Counted from the stretch's first letter, positions 9,687 to 18,694 are shown. The stretch: DNA of 64,000 nt from Gemmatimonadota bacterium (GCA_009692185.1 SHZT01000003.1:237574-301573), one strand, 5' to 3'. Notes: generated by a model not told the origin, from the letters alone. Translations and numbers: made by a program.

Positions 9687-10411
9687 GGCTTCGGTTTCAG
9701 TGTCCCGGACTCGTCGCTCGAGTGGGGTGGCGCGGCCATCACCGGGGTGGTGGTCGCGGCCCGTCCGGTCAGCTCGGGCCGGTCGATGGCCAGCAGGTTA
9801 CCAGCCAGCATGCGGGTGGTAACCTCCGCGACGGTCATTCCGCGAGCCATCATCGACGCCGCGACGGACGGAAGCTCGAGGACTTCGTTGGGGGTATGTC
9901 CGTCCTTGAACGCCTGCCCCACCGCGTGGGTCGCGGCCCCGCGTTCAATTCCCTGCGCGGCCAGCGACGAAGCCACCATGAGACCGGTGGCCGCCGCGTC
10001 GGTGCGTCCGGCGCTGCGGATGAGGGTGCGCACGTCGTCGGGCGTCATGCCGCGGGCCAGTGCCTGGGCGGCCGCGGAAACAACGGAACTTGCCGGGTTG
10101 CTCAGCCCTGCCCCGAGGGCGGCATCACGAGCCGCCGCCAGCCGGTGACGAAGGTCACCCACGGCAATTACCAGGCGATCGGAGGCGGCGTGCTTAGCCC
10201 AACCCTCGAGCGCCTTGTTGGCCAGCGGTTCAACGGGGAGTCCCTCCCGAATCGCCTGGGCCGCGATCTGCTGGATCTGGTTCGCCAGCTCGGCCGGCGC
10301 GCCCCGCGCCAGGAGTTCACCCCGGACATCCGATGTCGCCGCGGGTTCCTGCGCAGACAATGCCCCGGCCGCGAGTGTCGCCACGAGCCACGCGCGAACG
10401 ATGTTTGTCAT
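9683..10411 (-). CDS. Exported alanine-rich helical protein, unknown function
   Basis: A 242-residue protein with a signal peptide (IVRAWLVATLAAGALSAQ) followed by a helical, Ala-rich body with repeated short motifs such as LARGMTPDDVRTLIR and MARGMTVAEVTTRM, and a Pro/Ser-rich tail. I do not recognise the family. It is coupled on both sides: its ATG overlaps the stop of the anti-sigma candidate (ATGA) and its stop overlaps the start of the CBM protein (GTGA). It probably works in the periplasm with those two products. Confidence 0.6.
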   Translation of the reverse strand: MTNIVRAWLVATLAAGALSAQEPAATSDVRGELLARGAPAELANQIQQIAAQAIREGLPVEPLANKALEGWAKHAASDRLVIAVGDLRHRLAAARDAALGAGLSNPASSVVSAAAQALARGMTPDDVRTLIRSAGRTDAAATGLMVASSLAAQGIERGAATHAVGQAFKDGHTPNEVLELPSVAASMMARGMTVAEVTTRMLAGNLLAIDRPELTGRAATTTPVMAAPPHSSDESGTLKPKP

Positions 10412-10968
10412 GATTTCACCACACCCCTTGGGCTGATCACGATGATGCTGTTGGTCTGCCCGAAACCGTCAGCGACCTGCGCGTGCGCCGTAGGATCGGC
10501 GATCCAGCGCTGGCCGTCTACCACGAACAGATACTCGTGCGACCCCACCTTCAACGGTACCGTCGCCGTCCAAAGCCCCGGTGCGGCACTGGGCACCAGC
10601 CGGATCGCGTCCTGGCTCCATGAATTGAACGACCCAGCAAGGCTGACCGTCGATGCCTCGGGTGCGACCAACTCGAACCGCACGAGAACTGTTCCCGCCG
10701 ATGCCAACCCTGTGTCCGCTGCTCGACCGGGCCACATGAGCAGTAACGCTACCGAGGCGGCGAATGCCAACACGATTGGACGGACGTTCACGCGTTGTGG
10801 TGCGAGCAACCACTGCAGGAATCCCCGCCGCCCCCTGGGGGACAACGACCGGACACGTGCCATGACCGCGTTGTCCAGGCCCGACGCTGGCTGGCGGATT
10901 CCAGCCGCGTAGGCGGCCAAGGCCAGCTCGAAACGATCCTCACTCAACTCGGACGACTTGTCGTTCAT
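10408..10968 (-). CDS. Membrane anti-sigma candidate with periplasmic glycogen-binding-like domain
   Basis: 186 residues: an N-terminal cytosolic helical part (1-70, no HxxxCxxC zinc motif), one transmembrane helix (VRPIVLAFAASVALLLMWPG, about 64-83) and a C-terminal domain (about 95-180) with VRFELVAPEASTVSLAGSFN, VPLKVGSHEYLFVVDGQRW and TNSIIVISP, the pattern of AMPK/isoamylase early-set carbohydrate-binding domains. It follows the ECF sigma stop with no gap. This order and topology suggest an anti-sigma factor with a carbohydrate-sensing outer domain. The sigma-binding role is inferred from position; the CBM call comes from the motifs. Confidence 0.65.
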   Translation of the reverse strand: MNDKSSELSEDRFELALAAYAAGIRQPASGLDNAVMARVRSLSPRGRRGFLQWLLAPQRVNVRPIVLAFAASVALLLMWPGRAADTGLASAGTVLVRFELVAPEASTVSLAGSFNSWSQDAIRLVPSAAPGLWTATVPLKVGSHEYLFVVDGQRWIADPTAHAQVADGFGQTNSIIVISPRGVVKS

Positions 10969-11511
10969 TCAAGCACCGTTAAGTCCTTCCAGCTTTTTCC
11001 GCAAAACCTCGCGGGCGCGATAGACGCGCATCTTGAGCGCGTCCACTCCCGCGCCCAGCAACTCGGCGATTTCCTCATACGAGCGTCCGTCAACGTGCTT
11101 CATCACAAACGCTTCCCGCTGCTCTGCGGTCAGCTCGTTCAATGCTCCTTCAATGGCCCGCCCAAGCTCATCCTGCTCCATCGGCCGGTCGGCGCGCTCC
11201 CGGGCCGGCGTGTCGTGCTGGTCCAGCGGCTCGGTCCGGCGCCGCGCGCGGGCGTTGTGACACTGATTCGTCAGGATCCGGAAGAACCAGTGCTTGAACC
11301 GGCTGGGCTCGCGGCACGACTGCAACGACTGGAAGGCGCGGATGAAGGCTTCCTGGAGGGCGTCTTCTGCCGTGTCCTGGTCCCCAACCATGGCGGTCGC
11401 ATACCGCCCGAATTCGATCCGGTACCGCTCGACCAGCACCCGGTAGGCCTCGGCATCTCCCGCCAGGACTTGGGCAACAACCTCCCCATCGGGGGCCTGA
11501 TTCTCAGACAA
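10969..11511 (-). CDS. RNA polymerase ECF sigma factor
   Basis: 180 residues with region 2 (DTAEDALQEAFIRAFQSLQ, then SRFKHWFFRILTNQCHN) and region 4 (LTAEQREAFVMKHVDGRSYE, recognition helix ALKMRVYRAREVLRKKL). The start is TTG at 11511, 15 bases after hemG. It heads a set of four genes that includes a CBM-bearing membrane protein and two exported proteins, and probably controls envelope or glycan functions. Being downstream of heme genes it may also be read from the heme promoter. Confidence 0.9.
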   Translation of the reverse strand: MSENQAPDGEVVAQVLAGDAEAYRVLVERYRIEFGRYATAMVGDQDTAEDALQEAFIRAFQSLQSCREPSRFKHWFFRILTNQCHNARARRRTEPLDQHDTPARERADRPMEQDELGRAIEGALNELTAEQREAFVMKHVDGRSYEEIAELLGAGVDALKMRVYRAREVLRKKLEGLNGA

Positions 11512-11526
11512 GAGACACCATATCCG

Positions 11527-12615
11527 TCAAACGGGTAACGGCCTGGCGACCGACCGGGCAACGTCACGGCCGGACCGGACCGCCCCGGGGACACCCCCTG
11601 GGACGTACGCGGCCCCGGCAAGGTGGAGGGACCCGAGCCGCTCCAGGCGGCCAAGCAACTCGCCCACAAGACCTTGATGCCCCGGTCCGTATTGGGGGAT
11701 TGCCTCGGGCCAGCGCGAAACGAGGGCCTCTGCGGGTGTTCCGGACAGGCCCAGAACCGCACCCAGGACTCGAACGGAACGGTCGACCCAGCCCTCATCG
11801 GAGACGTGAAGCTCGTCGGGTTCAGGCCGGAAGAATGCCCGAAGGAGGACCGTCCCCCTGGGGGCCCGGTTGGCAAACTTTGACGAGCTGAACCCACAGG
11901 CCCGCAGCCCCTCCGAGCCCTCGTTCCCCGGGGCGACCACGAAACCGGTCGCGGCCAGCGGATGTGAAACCGCCGTGCGCGGATAGCCGAGGGACACACA
12001 CAAGTTCGAGGTCAGCACCAGGGTCTCCAGGAGCGCGGCTGCTTCGGGATCAATGGGCGCGATCAGGGCGGCCGCGGCGCGAGGAGGGACAGCCAGCAGG
12101 ACGTTCGGTGCCTCCCGGGTTGCCCCACCGGACGTGGTGAGGCGCCACTGGCCGTTTGCTCGGTCGATCCGCGTTACGGGGCAGTCTGAAAAAATCTCCA
12201 CTTTGCCCTTCAACGTGTTCAGAAGCGCGTGAGGCAACGCTCCCATGCCCGCTTTCAGCGAAGACAGGCCGCCGGGCCGGGATTCATCGGGAACGGGGAT
12301 TCCGAGGAGCGCGGCCCCGTCACGCGTGGAGAGGTCGGACAGAGAGCCCCCGCGCAGGAGCAGCGAGCGGCGTTCCAGTTGCGGGATAATCTGGTCGGCG
12401 AGTCCCAGCTCCTTGCACAAGGCGGGAACAGCGACATCGGCGGCAACGAACCCCTCGGCACCCTCTTCGATCAGGTACCCATTCTGGTGCCGGGTCCGGA
12501 CCTGCCCGCCTGCTTGGGCTTGGGCTTCATACAAGGCCACCCGGCGTCCGGCCCCGGCCAGTTCGAAGGCCGCTACCAGGCCCGCGAGGCCGCCGCCGAT
12601 AATGGCGAGGTCCAT
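11527..12615 (-). CDS. hemG: Protoporphyrinogen/coproporphyrinogen oxidase (HemY/CgoX-like)
   Basis: An FAD-dependent oxidase of 362 residues. The dinucleotide-binding motif IIGGGLAGLVAAFEL is at the N-terminus, followed by GGQVRTRHQNGYLIEEGAEG. The C-terminal FAD motif appears as LHLAGAAYVPGGVPGAVRSG. It oxidises the porphyrinogen late in heme synthesis. It is shorter than typical HemY proteins (about 450-470), mostly in the middle substrate-binding part. With hemQ and hemE next to it, coproporphyrinogen III is the likely substrate. The symbol hemG is used in the pathway sense; hemY or cgoX would be equally valid. Confidence 0.85.
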   Translation of the reverse strand: MDLAIIGGGLAGLVAAFELAGAGRRVALYEAQAQAGGQVRTRHQNGYLIEEGAEGFVAADVAVPALCKELGLADQIIPQLERRSLLLRGGSLSDLSTRDGAALLGIPVPDESRPGGLSSLKAGMGALPHALLNTLKGKVEIFSDCPVTRIDRANGQWRLTTSGGATREAPNVLLAVPPRAAAALIAPIDPEAAALLETLVLTSNLCVSLGYPRTAVSHPLAATGFVVAPGNEGSEGLRACGFSSSKFANRAPRGTVLLRAFFRPEPDELHVSDEGWVDRSVRVLGAVLGLSGTPAEALVSRWPEAIPQYGPGHQGLVGELLGRLERLGSLHLAGAAYVPGGVPGAVRSGRDVARSVARPLPV

Positions 12616-12618
12616 GGA

Positions 12619-13650
12619 TCAGACCGGCGCGGCGCTCCGCTCGTGCACCAGGTCCACGACCGCGCGGGCTTTTCCCGGGTCGGTCGTGGGGAGGATTCCG
12701 TGTCCGAGGTTGAAGATGTGACCCGGGCGCCCGTTGGCCTGGGCCATGATGTCCTGCACTCGGGCGGTGAGTTCGTTCATGGGGGCGAACAAGGCGCAAG
12801 GATCCAGATTTCCCTGAATCCCGCGATCCGGAAAAGCGCGCCACGCGTCGTCGAGCGAGACCCGCCAGTCCACGCCGATCACGTCACCGCCTGCCGCCGC
12901 GATCAGGTCCAGGAACGCGGACGTTCCCGTGCCGAAATGAATCACGGGTACGCCACCGGCTTTTGCCAGCGCGATCGCCTTCCGGGAGTGCGGCAGGACG
13001 TAGCGCCGGTAGTCGTCCGGCGACAGGCAGCCGACCCAGCTGTCGAACAATTGCAGCGCGTCCGCTCCCGCGCGGCCCTGGGCCGCCAGGTACTCGCCGA
13101 CCATTGTGGCGAAGCGGTCCATGAGCGCATGCCAGGTTTCCGGGTCGCCGTACATGAGAGTTTTGGTCTCGGCGAAATTGCGCGAAGACCCGCCCTCGAT
13201 GGCATAGCTCGCGAGCGTGAACGGGGCGCCGGCAAACCCGATCAACGGGACGCCGTTCAGGGCTCGTTTTGCGAGGCGAATGGCGTCCAGGACGTACCCC
13301 AAGTCGGTGTCGGGATCCACCGGCTTGAGGCGGGTGACATCGGCGCGCGTCCGGATCGGATGGGCAATGGCCGGGCCCTCTCCCGCGGTGAACGTCAAGC
13401 CGAGGCCCAGCGGTTCAAACGGCAGCAGGATGTCGGCGAAGATGATGGCCGCGTCCACGCCGATCTTCTCGACCGGCTGGAGGGTTACCTCGCAGGCGAG
13501 TTCGGGCCGGTGGCAAATCTCCAGCAGGGACGCCTTGGCCCGGATGGCCCGGTACTCGGCCATGTAGCGGCCTGCCTGGCGCATAAACCACACCGGCGTG
13601 TGGGGTGCCGGCTCCCGCCTGAGCGCGGCACGGAACGCATCACCCGACAA
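12619..13650 (-). CDS. hemE: Uroporphyrinogen decarboxylase
   Basis: HemE converts uroporphyrinogen III to coproporphyrinogen III. The 343 residues are full length. Signature regions are TPVWFMRQAGRYMAEYR near residue 20, LIGFAGAPFTLASYAIEGG near 150 and GHIFNLGHGILPTT near the C-terminus. The start appears to be TTG at 13650, inside the last codons of hemQ (11-base overlap), with GGAG upstream. It lies three bases before hemG in one operon. Confidence 0.96.
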   Translation of the reverse strand: MSGDAFRAALRREPAPHTPVWFMRQAGRYMAEYRAIRAKASLLEICHRPELACEVTLQPVEKIGVDAAIIFADILLPFEPLGLGLTFTAGEGPAIAHPIRTRADVTRLKPVDPDTDLGYVLDAIRLAKRALNGVPLIGFAGAPFTLASYAIEGGSSRNFAETKTLMYGDPETWHALMDRFATMVGEYLAAQGRAGADALQLFDSWVGCLSPDDYRRYVLPHSRKAIALAKAGGVPVIHFGTGTSAFLDLIAAAGGDVIGVDWRVSLDDAWRAFPDRGIQGNLDPCALFAPMNELTARVQDIMAQANGRPGHIFNLGHGILPTTDPGKARAVVDLVHERSAAPV

Positions 13651-14677
13651 GGAGGCGCACTCCGTCCACTTTGACCTGATACGTCTTCACCGGAGCAAGT
13701 GGCGGCCCGCCGGTTGGCTGGCCGGTCTTGAGGTCGAACGTGCCGCCGTGCCACGGGCAGGTCAGGATGCAGGTCGTGGTGTTCACGGCCCCCTCGGAGA
13801 GGGACGCGCGGCCGTGCGTGCAGCGATCGCTGCACGCGTAGAACGAGCCACCGACATTGAAGATCGCGATGGCGTCCGACCCCAGATACACACGCTTGCT
13901 CCCGCCCGGCGGAATCTCCGCCACGTCTGCCACCGGCGTGAATCCATTGGACTGGGCCGGAGAGAGATCGAGCAGGGCACGCGCTGAGGCGCCGCCCAGT
14001 GTGTCCAGGGCTTCATAGAGGGACATCTGCAGGCAGGTGAACGTCGGCGTGTCGCGCAGGGTGTAGGACGACGCTTCCGTCTCCCGCAATTCCATGACGA
14101 GGTCCAGAAACTCGCCGGGATCATCTCCCTCGAACGCGACGACATGCTCCTGGTCGTCCAGGCCGTAGGAGTAAATGGTGTTCAGGCGAATGGTCGGGTA
14201 TTTCCGGCCGATCCGGACGTGCTCATCCATGGCCGTTTGGCGGCGTTCCTTGGGCATGGCGTACCAGGGCCGCGACTTCACGAACGGATAGACGAACAGG
14301 TACTTGTTGTCCGCAGGCTGGACCGTGAGCTGCTCGTCGTGCTTCGGATCGTCGGGGAACTGGTAGATCGACTTCCGGGTCATGCCCAGGTACGAGTAGG
14401 CGACGGAGAAGAACGCCCCGAGGCTGGTGGAGAACACGGCGGTCTGCAGGCGCTGCAGCGTTTCAAGGTTCTCGGCCGCATGCCAGAGCAACAGGTCACA
14501 GTCGCCCCGGGCGCCCACCAGGCTGTACGTGCGCAGCAAGAGCTTCGCATGGAAGCTCTTGATGGTCTTGCCGAATTCTTCCTTGTGCGCCACCTGCTGA
14601 TCCGCTGGCAGGCGGCGCCAGGCCGGGTCCAGCTTCACGAACAGGAATCGAACGACCTGCCTGCGCTCTTTCGTCAC
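13640..14677 (-). CDS. hemQ: HemQ-like coproheme decarboxylase fused to a Rieske [2Fe-2S] domain
   Basis: Residues 1-235 form a chlorite-dismutase-family domain (VRFLFVKLDPAWRRL, RPWYAMPKERRQTAMDEHV, SYGLDDQEHVVAFEGDDPGE), the fold of HemQ/ChdC, which decarboxylates coproheme to heme b. Residues about 245-345 form a Rieske-type ferredoxin with both cluster motifs (CTHGRASLSEG and CPWHGGTFDLKTG; C-x-H ... C-x2-H). GTG at 14677 overlaps the hemD stop. ChdC uses peroxide and needs no iron-sulfur cluster, so the fused Rieske domain is unexpected and might supply electrons or sense redox state. The domain calls are clear; the role of the fusion is inference. Confidence 0.88.
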   Translation of the reverse strand: MTKERRQVVRFLFVKLDPAWRRLPADQQVAHKEEFGKTIKSFHAKLLLRTYSLVGARGDCDLLLWHAAENLETLQRLQTAVFSTSLGAFFSVAYSYLGMTRKSIYQFPDDPKHDEQLTVQPADNKYLFVYPFVKSRPWYAMPKERRQTAMDEHVRIGRKYPTIRLNTIYSYGLDDQEHVVAFEGDDPGEFLDLVMELRETEASSYTLRDTPTFTCLQMSLYEALDTLGGASARALLDLSPAQSNGFTPVADVAEIPPGGSKRVYLGSDAIAIFNVGGSFYACSDRCTHGRASLSEGAVNTTTCILTCPWHGGTFDLKTGQPTGGPPLAPVKTYQVKVDGVRLLVG

Positions 14678-15459
14678 TCCTCACCCCCTGGCCCCCTCTC
14701 CCTCGGGGAGAGTGGGGACGTTGCTTGTTTGCCCAGCACCGCGATCAGCGCGGCCACCAACCCGTCTTCGGAATACTCTCCAGCCACCTCGGTCACCGTC
14801 AGTCCGTTCTCGCGGGCCGTTTGTGCCGTAACCGGTCCGATACACACGACCGCCGCGCCCGGAGGGACCGGTCCGGCCTCCAGGAAGCCCCGAACCGTAG
14901 ATGAACTGGTAAACGTGACGGCATCGACGCCGCTCAAGTCGGGCCGCTCGCTCCGCTCGGCGTGCGTGTGATACACGACCACGTCATCCACTAGCGCGCC
15001 CTGCTCCCGTAGTCCCAGCACCAGCGCCCGCCGCGCGATATCCGACTGCGGCAACAGGACCCGCAGCCCCTTTACCGTGCCCAAGGTTTCCAGCACGCCT
15101 TCTGCCACGTGTTTCGGGGCTACCAGGTCGGGCTCGACCCCGTGTTTCCGGAGCTCGGCGGCTGTGGCCGGCCCGATCGCGGCAACTCTCGGCCCGGCGA
15201 GCGTGCCGGTACGGCGAAAGACCGCCTCGACCGCGTTCCGGCTCGTGAAAATAACCCAGTGATACCGCGGGAGCTCGTGGATTGCCGCATCGAGGGCGCC
15301 GGGGTCAGCGAATTCTACCCGAATGCCCGGCACAAGTACTGGTTCCGCACCAAGCGCTTCAAGCCGTCCGGCCAGTTTCCGTCCGTCCGGCTCCGCGCGC
15401 GTGATCACGATTCTCCGGCCTCGAAGAGGCATACCGGGCCGCGTATCGGGTCCTGGCAT
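14674..15459 (-). CDS. hemD: Uroporphyrinogen-III synthase
   Basis: HemD cyclises hydroxymethylbilane to uroporphyrinogen III. The product has the usual two-lobed layout: LRGRRIVITRAEPDGRKLAG at the start, YHWVIFTSRNAVEAV, GPRVAAIGPATAAELRKHG, then GVDAVTFTSSSTVRGF and VVCIGPVTAQTARENGL in the second lobe. Starts at ATG 15459 (used, 261 residues) or 15432 are both possible; neither has a clear ribosome site. Longer frames upstream run over the divergent gene at 15539 and look non-coding. It is the first gene of the heme operon. Confidence 0.9.
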   Translation of the reverse strand: MPGPDTRPGMPLRGRRIVITRAEPDGRKLAGRLEALGAEPVLVPGIRVEFADPGALDAAIHELPRYHWVIFTSRNAVEAVFRRTGTLAGPRVAAIGPATAAELRKHGVEPDLVAPKHVAEGVLETLGTVKGLRVLLPQSDIARRALVLGLREQGALVDDVVVYHTHAERSERPDLSGVDAVTFTSSSTVRGFLEAGPVPPGAAVVCIGPVTAQTARENGLTVTEVAGEYSEDGLVAALIAVLGKQATSPLSPRERGPGGEE

Positions 15460-15538
15460 CGTGCCCACAAGGTGCCCGCGGGCCGCAAGCTGCGTCAACC
15501 GCTGGCGAGTCTGTCCCCGGCCTCGCAGATTCGCGTTC

Positions 15539-15981
15539 ATGCTGGCGGCAGCGATCGTTCGAACGGGCCTGGCCCTGGGCACCATCGTGTTTGCGGTCAT
15601 TGGCACGGTGCGAAGAGGCGATGTCGGGTGGTATGCGGCGTCGGGGCTCATGGGGACGATGTGGTGGCTTTGGGATTTCTTCGTCGAGTGGCTCTTCGCG
15701 CCGATCGGCGCCGCGCTGGCGCGGTTGTTTCTCGAGGGCGGGGACATGCCCCCAAGCGTGATCCAGAGGACACGGCCCAGTGGCTCGAAGCCCGGCTGGA
15801 GCAAACCGTCACGCGCCAATCCGACATTCAGGCCGCCCTGCGCCTGGCCGACCTCTACCGGGTGATGCATGATGACCCGGTGCGAGCCCGCGCGGTCGTC
15901 GAAATGATGAAGACCCGCTACCCACGTGACGCAGACCTCGCACGATACGATGAAACGAAACAGGAGGGACGCTCGTCCTGA
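15539..15981 (+). CDS. Small membrane protein with helical tail, one frameshift
   Basis: Two hydrophobic segments (IVRTGLALGTIVFAVIGTV and WYAASGLMGTMWWLWDFFVE) are followed, after a -1 frame change near 15750, by a charged helical tail (KRDPEDTAQWLEARLEQTV ... AALRLADLYRVMHDDPVRA). Adding one C to the C-run at 15748-15753 gives a continuous protein of about 148 residues with MPPKRDPEDTA at the join. It is divergent from hemD and ends inside the stem of a terminator. Function is unknown; the tail resembles a single TPR-like helix pair. Confidence 0.6.
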
Positions 15982-15998
15982 GCGCCCCTCCTGTTTTT
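15957..15998. terminator. Bidirectional rho-independent terminator
   Basis: An inverted repeat (ACAGGAGGG at the left, CCCCTCCTGT at the right, with further pairing of GCTC and GAGC inside) is followed by TTTTT, and preceded by AAA on the other strand. It lies between the convergent gene ending at 15981 and the TonB-receptor gene ending at 16010, so it can serve both. Confidence 0.85.
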
Positions 15999-16009
15999 CC
16001 CGGCGTCGC

Positions 16010-18694
16010 CTAGAACTCCGCGGTAATTCCCCCGAGGATCCGCCGCCCGATCACCGAGCCGCCGTACATCTGGTAGCGTTGCTGGTTGAGGATGTTCGTG
16101 CCGATCGCGTGGATCCGGATGTTGTTGTTGACCCGGTACGAGATATTGGCATTGAACGTCTGGCTTCCCGGAACCTGGCCTGCGAAGACCCCCGCCGCCC
16201 AGCGGAAGGAATCCACAATCTTGGTGCTCAGCCCGAGCTCAAGCCCCTGCCGCCCGGTGTACATGAGGGAGAGGCTGCCCTTGTGTTTCGGCGTGTTGGG
16301 GAGCACGGAGTCACCCGGAGCCAGCGTGCCCGCTTCGATAGTGAAATCGAAGAACGTGTACGAGGCGTCCATCCGCAGTTCATTGGTCAGGAGCACACCG
16401 GCCCCGAACTCAACGCCCCGCTCCTGCACCTTGCCCGCGTTGGTGTATGACACGATCACCGAGCGTCGCCCCGTCAGCGGATCCGTCCCGATCCGGGAGC
16501 CGAGCTGGGCGGCGAGCTGCTGATAGCCACCCCTCAAGGTTGGGATGTTGGCCCGGAGCGGGTGGGCGGCGGGCAGGCCGAGGCCGGCCAGCGCGGCGTC
16601 CAGCGCGTTCAGGGTGGCGACGACATCGGTCGGCGTGCTGAGCGAGTACGACGGGTAGCTGGGATTGACGCCGCCGAGCAGGTCGGTGACAAAGTTGGAG
16701 AGGAAGTTGTAGTAGCCGTCCAGGCTCACGAACACGCGGGTCGAGATGTCGCCCTTATAGCCGAGCTCCAGTCCCGTGACCTTCTCGACGTCGAGATTCC
16801 TGTTCCCGAGGCCGAGGATCAGCGTCTGGGCGGGGAAGTCCCACGGCAGACACGCGGCGGAGGCCGTGGTGGGCGAGGTGAGCACGCATCCGGCCGGCAG
16901 GTTCACGGCGGTCGCGACGGCCGGGATGGCCGCGCGGACGTTGGCCCACAGGAGCTCCAGGCCCCCTTCGAGTGTGGCCGGCGAGGCCGTCGGCGCACCC
17001 GCGGGGGCGCGCACGTAGAACTCCGAGTATGACGGAGTCTGGAACGCCCGGTTCACGGTGGCCCGGAACGAATGGTGCTGGTTGGGCGAAATGACCAGTG
17101 CGCCTTTGGGCGAGAACTGAGGCTTGAACAGCGTACCGTCGTCCCAGCGGGAAGCGCCGAGGACGCGTACGTGGCTCGACGGGCGGTACTCCACCTGGCC
17201 GTAGCCCGAGTAGTACTTGTCGTTCCGGTTGTCGTCGGCGAGGGCCATGAGGGTGCCCTCGGTGTTCTCATGCGAGTTGCGGAACGAGGCGCCGAGCACG
17301 AAACGGAGCTTGTCCTGCATGACGGCCCGGTTGTACTGGCCCTCAAAATGGATCACCCCGGAGTGATCGACCAGGGGCGTGCCGGAGGACAGAATCACCT
17401 GGTGGGCGGGGGTCCCGGCGGGCGAGGTGCGGCCGGAATACCACCCCATGACGTTGTAGTGCTCGGACCCCCAGTTGGCCCGGAACCACGGACGAAACGC
17501 ATCCCGGATCTGGACTCGGCCGATGCCGGTCACGAACACTTCGTTTTCGACCCGGCTCCCGCCGCCCTCGACCGTTCCAACCGCCCCGTTGGCGGCGTAG
17601 TAGTCGAGCCGTGCCGTGCCGAACGCACTGAGCAGGCTCTTCCGGTCCCCCGACACGATGCCGCCGGCGCCGATGGTCTGGCCGTTCAGCGCGACGGCTT
17701 CGATGGCCGGCCGGCCCGTGGCGTCGAGCTTGGACACCTGGGTCGGGTCGATGGCGTCGGTGTATTCGCGGCGCAAATCGAGGCTGTCGCCGGCGGTGCG
17801 CGAGCGCGACCACGTGTCGCTGGTCGTGTAGCCGCCCGTAAATTTGTAGCCGATCTGCCCGCGGTTCAGCACGCCCGCGTGGCGGACGTCGGCCCGGAAC
17901 GTGTTGAGCTCTCCTGCACCGACCGACAGACGCGTACCGGCAAGTTCACGGGCGGAAGGCGTCGTGATGCTGAGGACGCCGGAGAAGGCGTTGGCGCCGT
18001 ACAGGGCCGCGCCCGGGCCGCGGACGATCTCCATTTTGCCCAGGTCTTCGAGCGACGTGGACATCGCGCCCCATTCCTGTGCGCCGATGAACGTGATCGA
18101 AAGGTCCCGCCCATCCTGCAGCACGAGGATGCGGCGGTTGAGTGTCGAGTTGAACCCGCGGGTGTTGACGTTCATGTCGTTGACGCCGCTCTGCACCACG
18201 TCCACACCGGGCACATTGGCGATGGCCAGGGCGGTCTGGCCGGTGAGCGCCAGGCTCCGGGCAGCCCGCGTGTCCACCAGCGTGACGGCTGCCGGCGCCT
18301 CGACTACGCGCTCGGGCGTTCGCGACGCGGTGGAGACGATGATTTCGCTCAGCATGATGGGCTGGGTCTCGAGCGTGACGTCGGCCGTTGCCGTGCCGCC
18401 TGCGACCACCGTGACTTTGACTTCCTGGGGCTTGTACCCGACCCACCGGACTAGGAGCGTCTGCTCGCCCGCCGGTACCCGCTGGATGGTGAAGTGTCCG
18501 TTGGTTCCGGTCTGGGCCTCGAGGCCGGTACCCCGAACGCTCACGTTTGCGCCCTGGATCTTGGCGCTGTTGTCGGATCGAGTAACGGTTCCCTGGACTG
18601 TTCCGGTCCCCTGGGCCGCGAGCGGGTCGGCGGTGGTGATGGTCGCGAGCAGGACGGAACCGGCCAGCAGGAGCTTGGAAGTCAGTGCGCGCAT
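16010..18694 (-). CDS. TonB-dependent outer-membrane receptor with CarboxypepD_reg-like N-terminus
   Basis: About 894 residues. A signal peptide (LLLAGSVLLATITTADPLAAQ) is followed by a carboxypeptidase-regulatory-like beta domain (about 30-110: GTVQGTVTRSDNSAKIQGAN), a TonB plug (about 120-240: RRILVLQDGRDLS, LGKMEIVRGPGAALYGANA) and a 22-strand barrel ending in ITAEF. It imports a substrate by TonB-driven transport; the substrate cannot be read from sequence. The ATG at 18694 has GAGG upstream and gives a good signal peptide. The gene is alone, divergent from tRNA-Phe. Confidence 0.92.
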   Translation of the reverse strand: MRALTSKLLLAGSVLLATITTADPLAAQGTGTVQGTVTRSDNSAKIQGANVSVRGTGLEAQTGTNGHFTIQRVPAGEQTLLVRWVGYKPQEVKVTVVAGGTATADVTLETQPIMLSEIIVSTASRTPERVVEAPAAVTLVDTRAARSLALTGQTALAIANVPGVDVVQSGVNDMNVNTRGFNSTLNRRILVLQDGRDLSITFIGAQEWGAMSTSLEDLGKMEIVRGPGAALYGANAFSGVLSITTPSARELAGTRLSVGAGELNTFRADVRHAGVLNRGQIGYKFTGGYTTSDTWSRSRTAGDSLDLRREYTDAIDPTQVSKLDATGRPAIEAVALNGQTIGAGGIVSGDRKSLLSAFGTARLDYYAANGAVGTVEGGGSRVENEVFVTGIGRVQIRDAFRPWFRANWGSEHYNVMGWYSGRTSPAGTPAHQVILSSGTPLVDHSGVIHFEGQYNRAVMQDKLRFVLGASFRNSHENTEGTLMALADDNRNDKYYSGYGQVEYRPSSHVRVLGASRWDDGTLFKPQFSPKGALVISPNQHHSFRATVNRAFQTPSYSEFYVRAPAGAPTASPATLEGGLELLWANVRAAIPAVATAVNLPAGCVLTSPTTASAACLPWDFPAQTLILGLGNRNLDVEKVTGLELGYKGDISTRVFVSLDGYYNFLSNFVTDLLGGVNPSYPSYSLSTPTDVVATLNALDAALAGLGLPAAHPLRANIPTLRGGYQQLAAQLGSRIGTDPLTGRRSVIVSYTNAGKVQERGVEFGAGVLLTNELRMDASYTFFDFTIEAGTLAPGDSVLPNTPKHKGSLSLMYTGRQGLELGLSTKIVDSFRWAAGVFAGQVPGSQTFNANISYRVNNNIRIHAIGTNILNQQRYQMYGGSVIGRRILGGITAEF

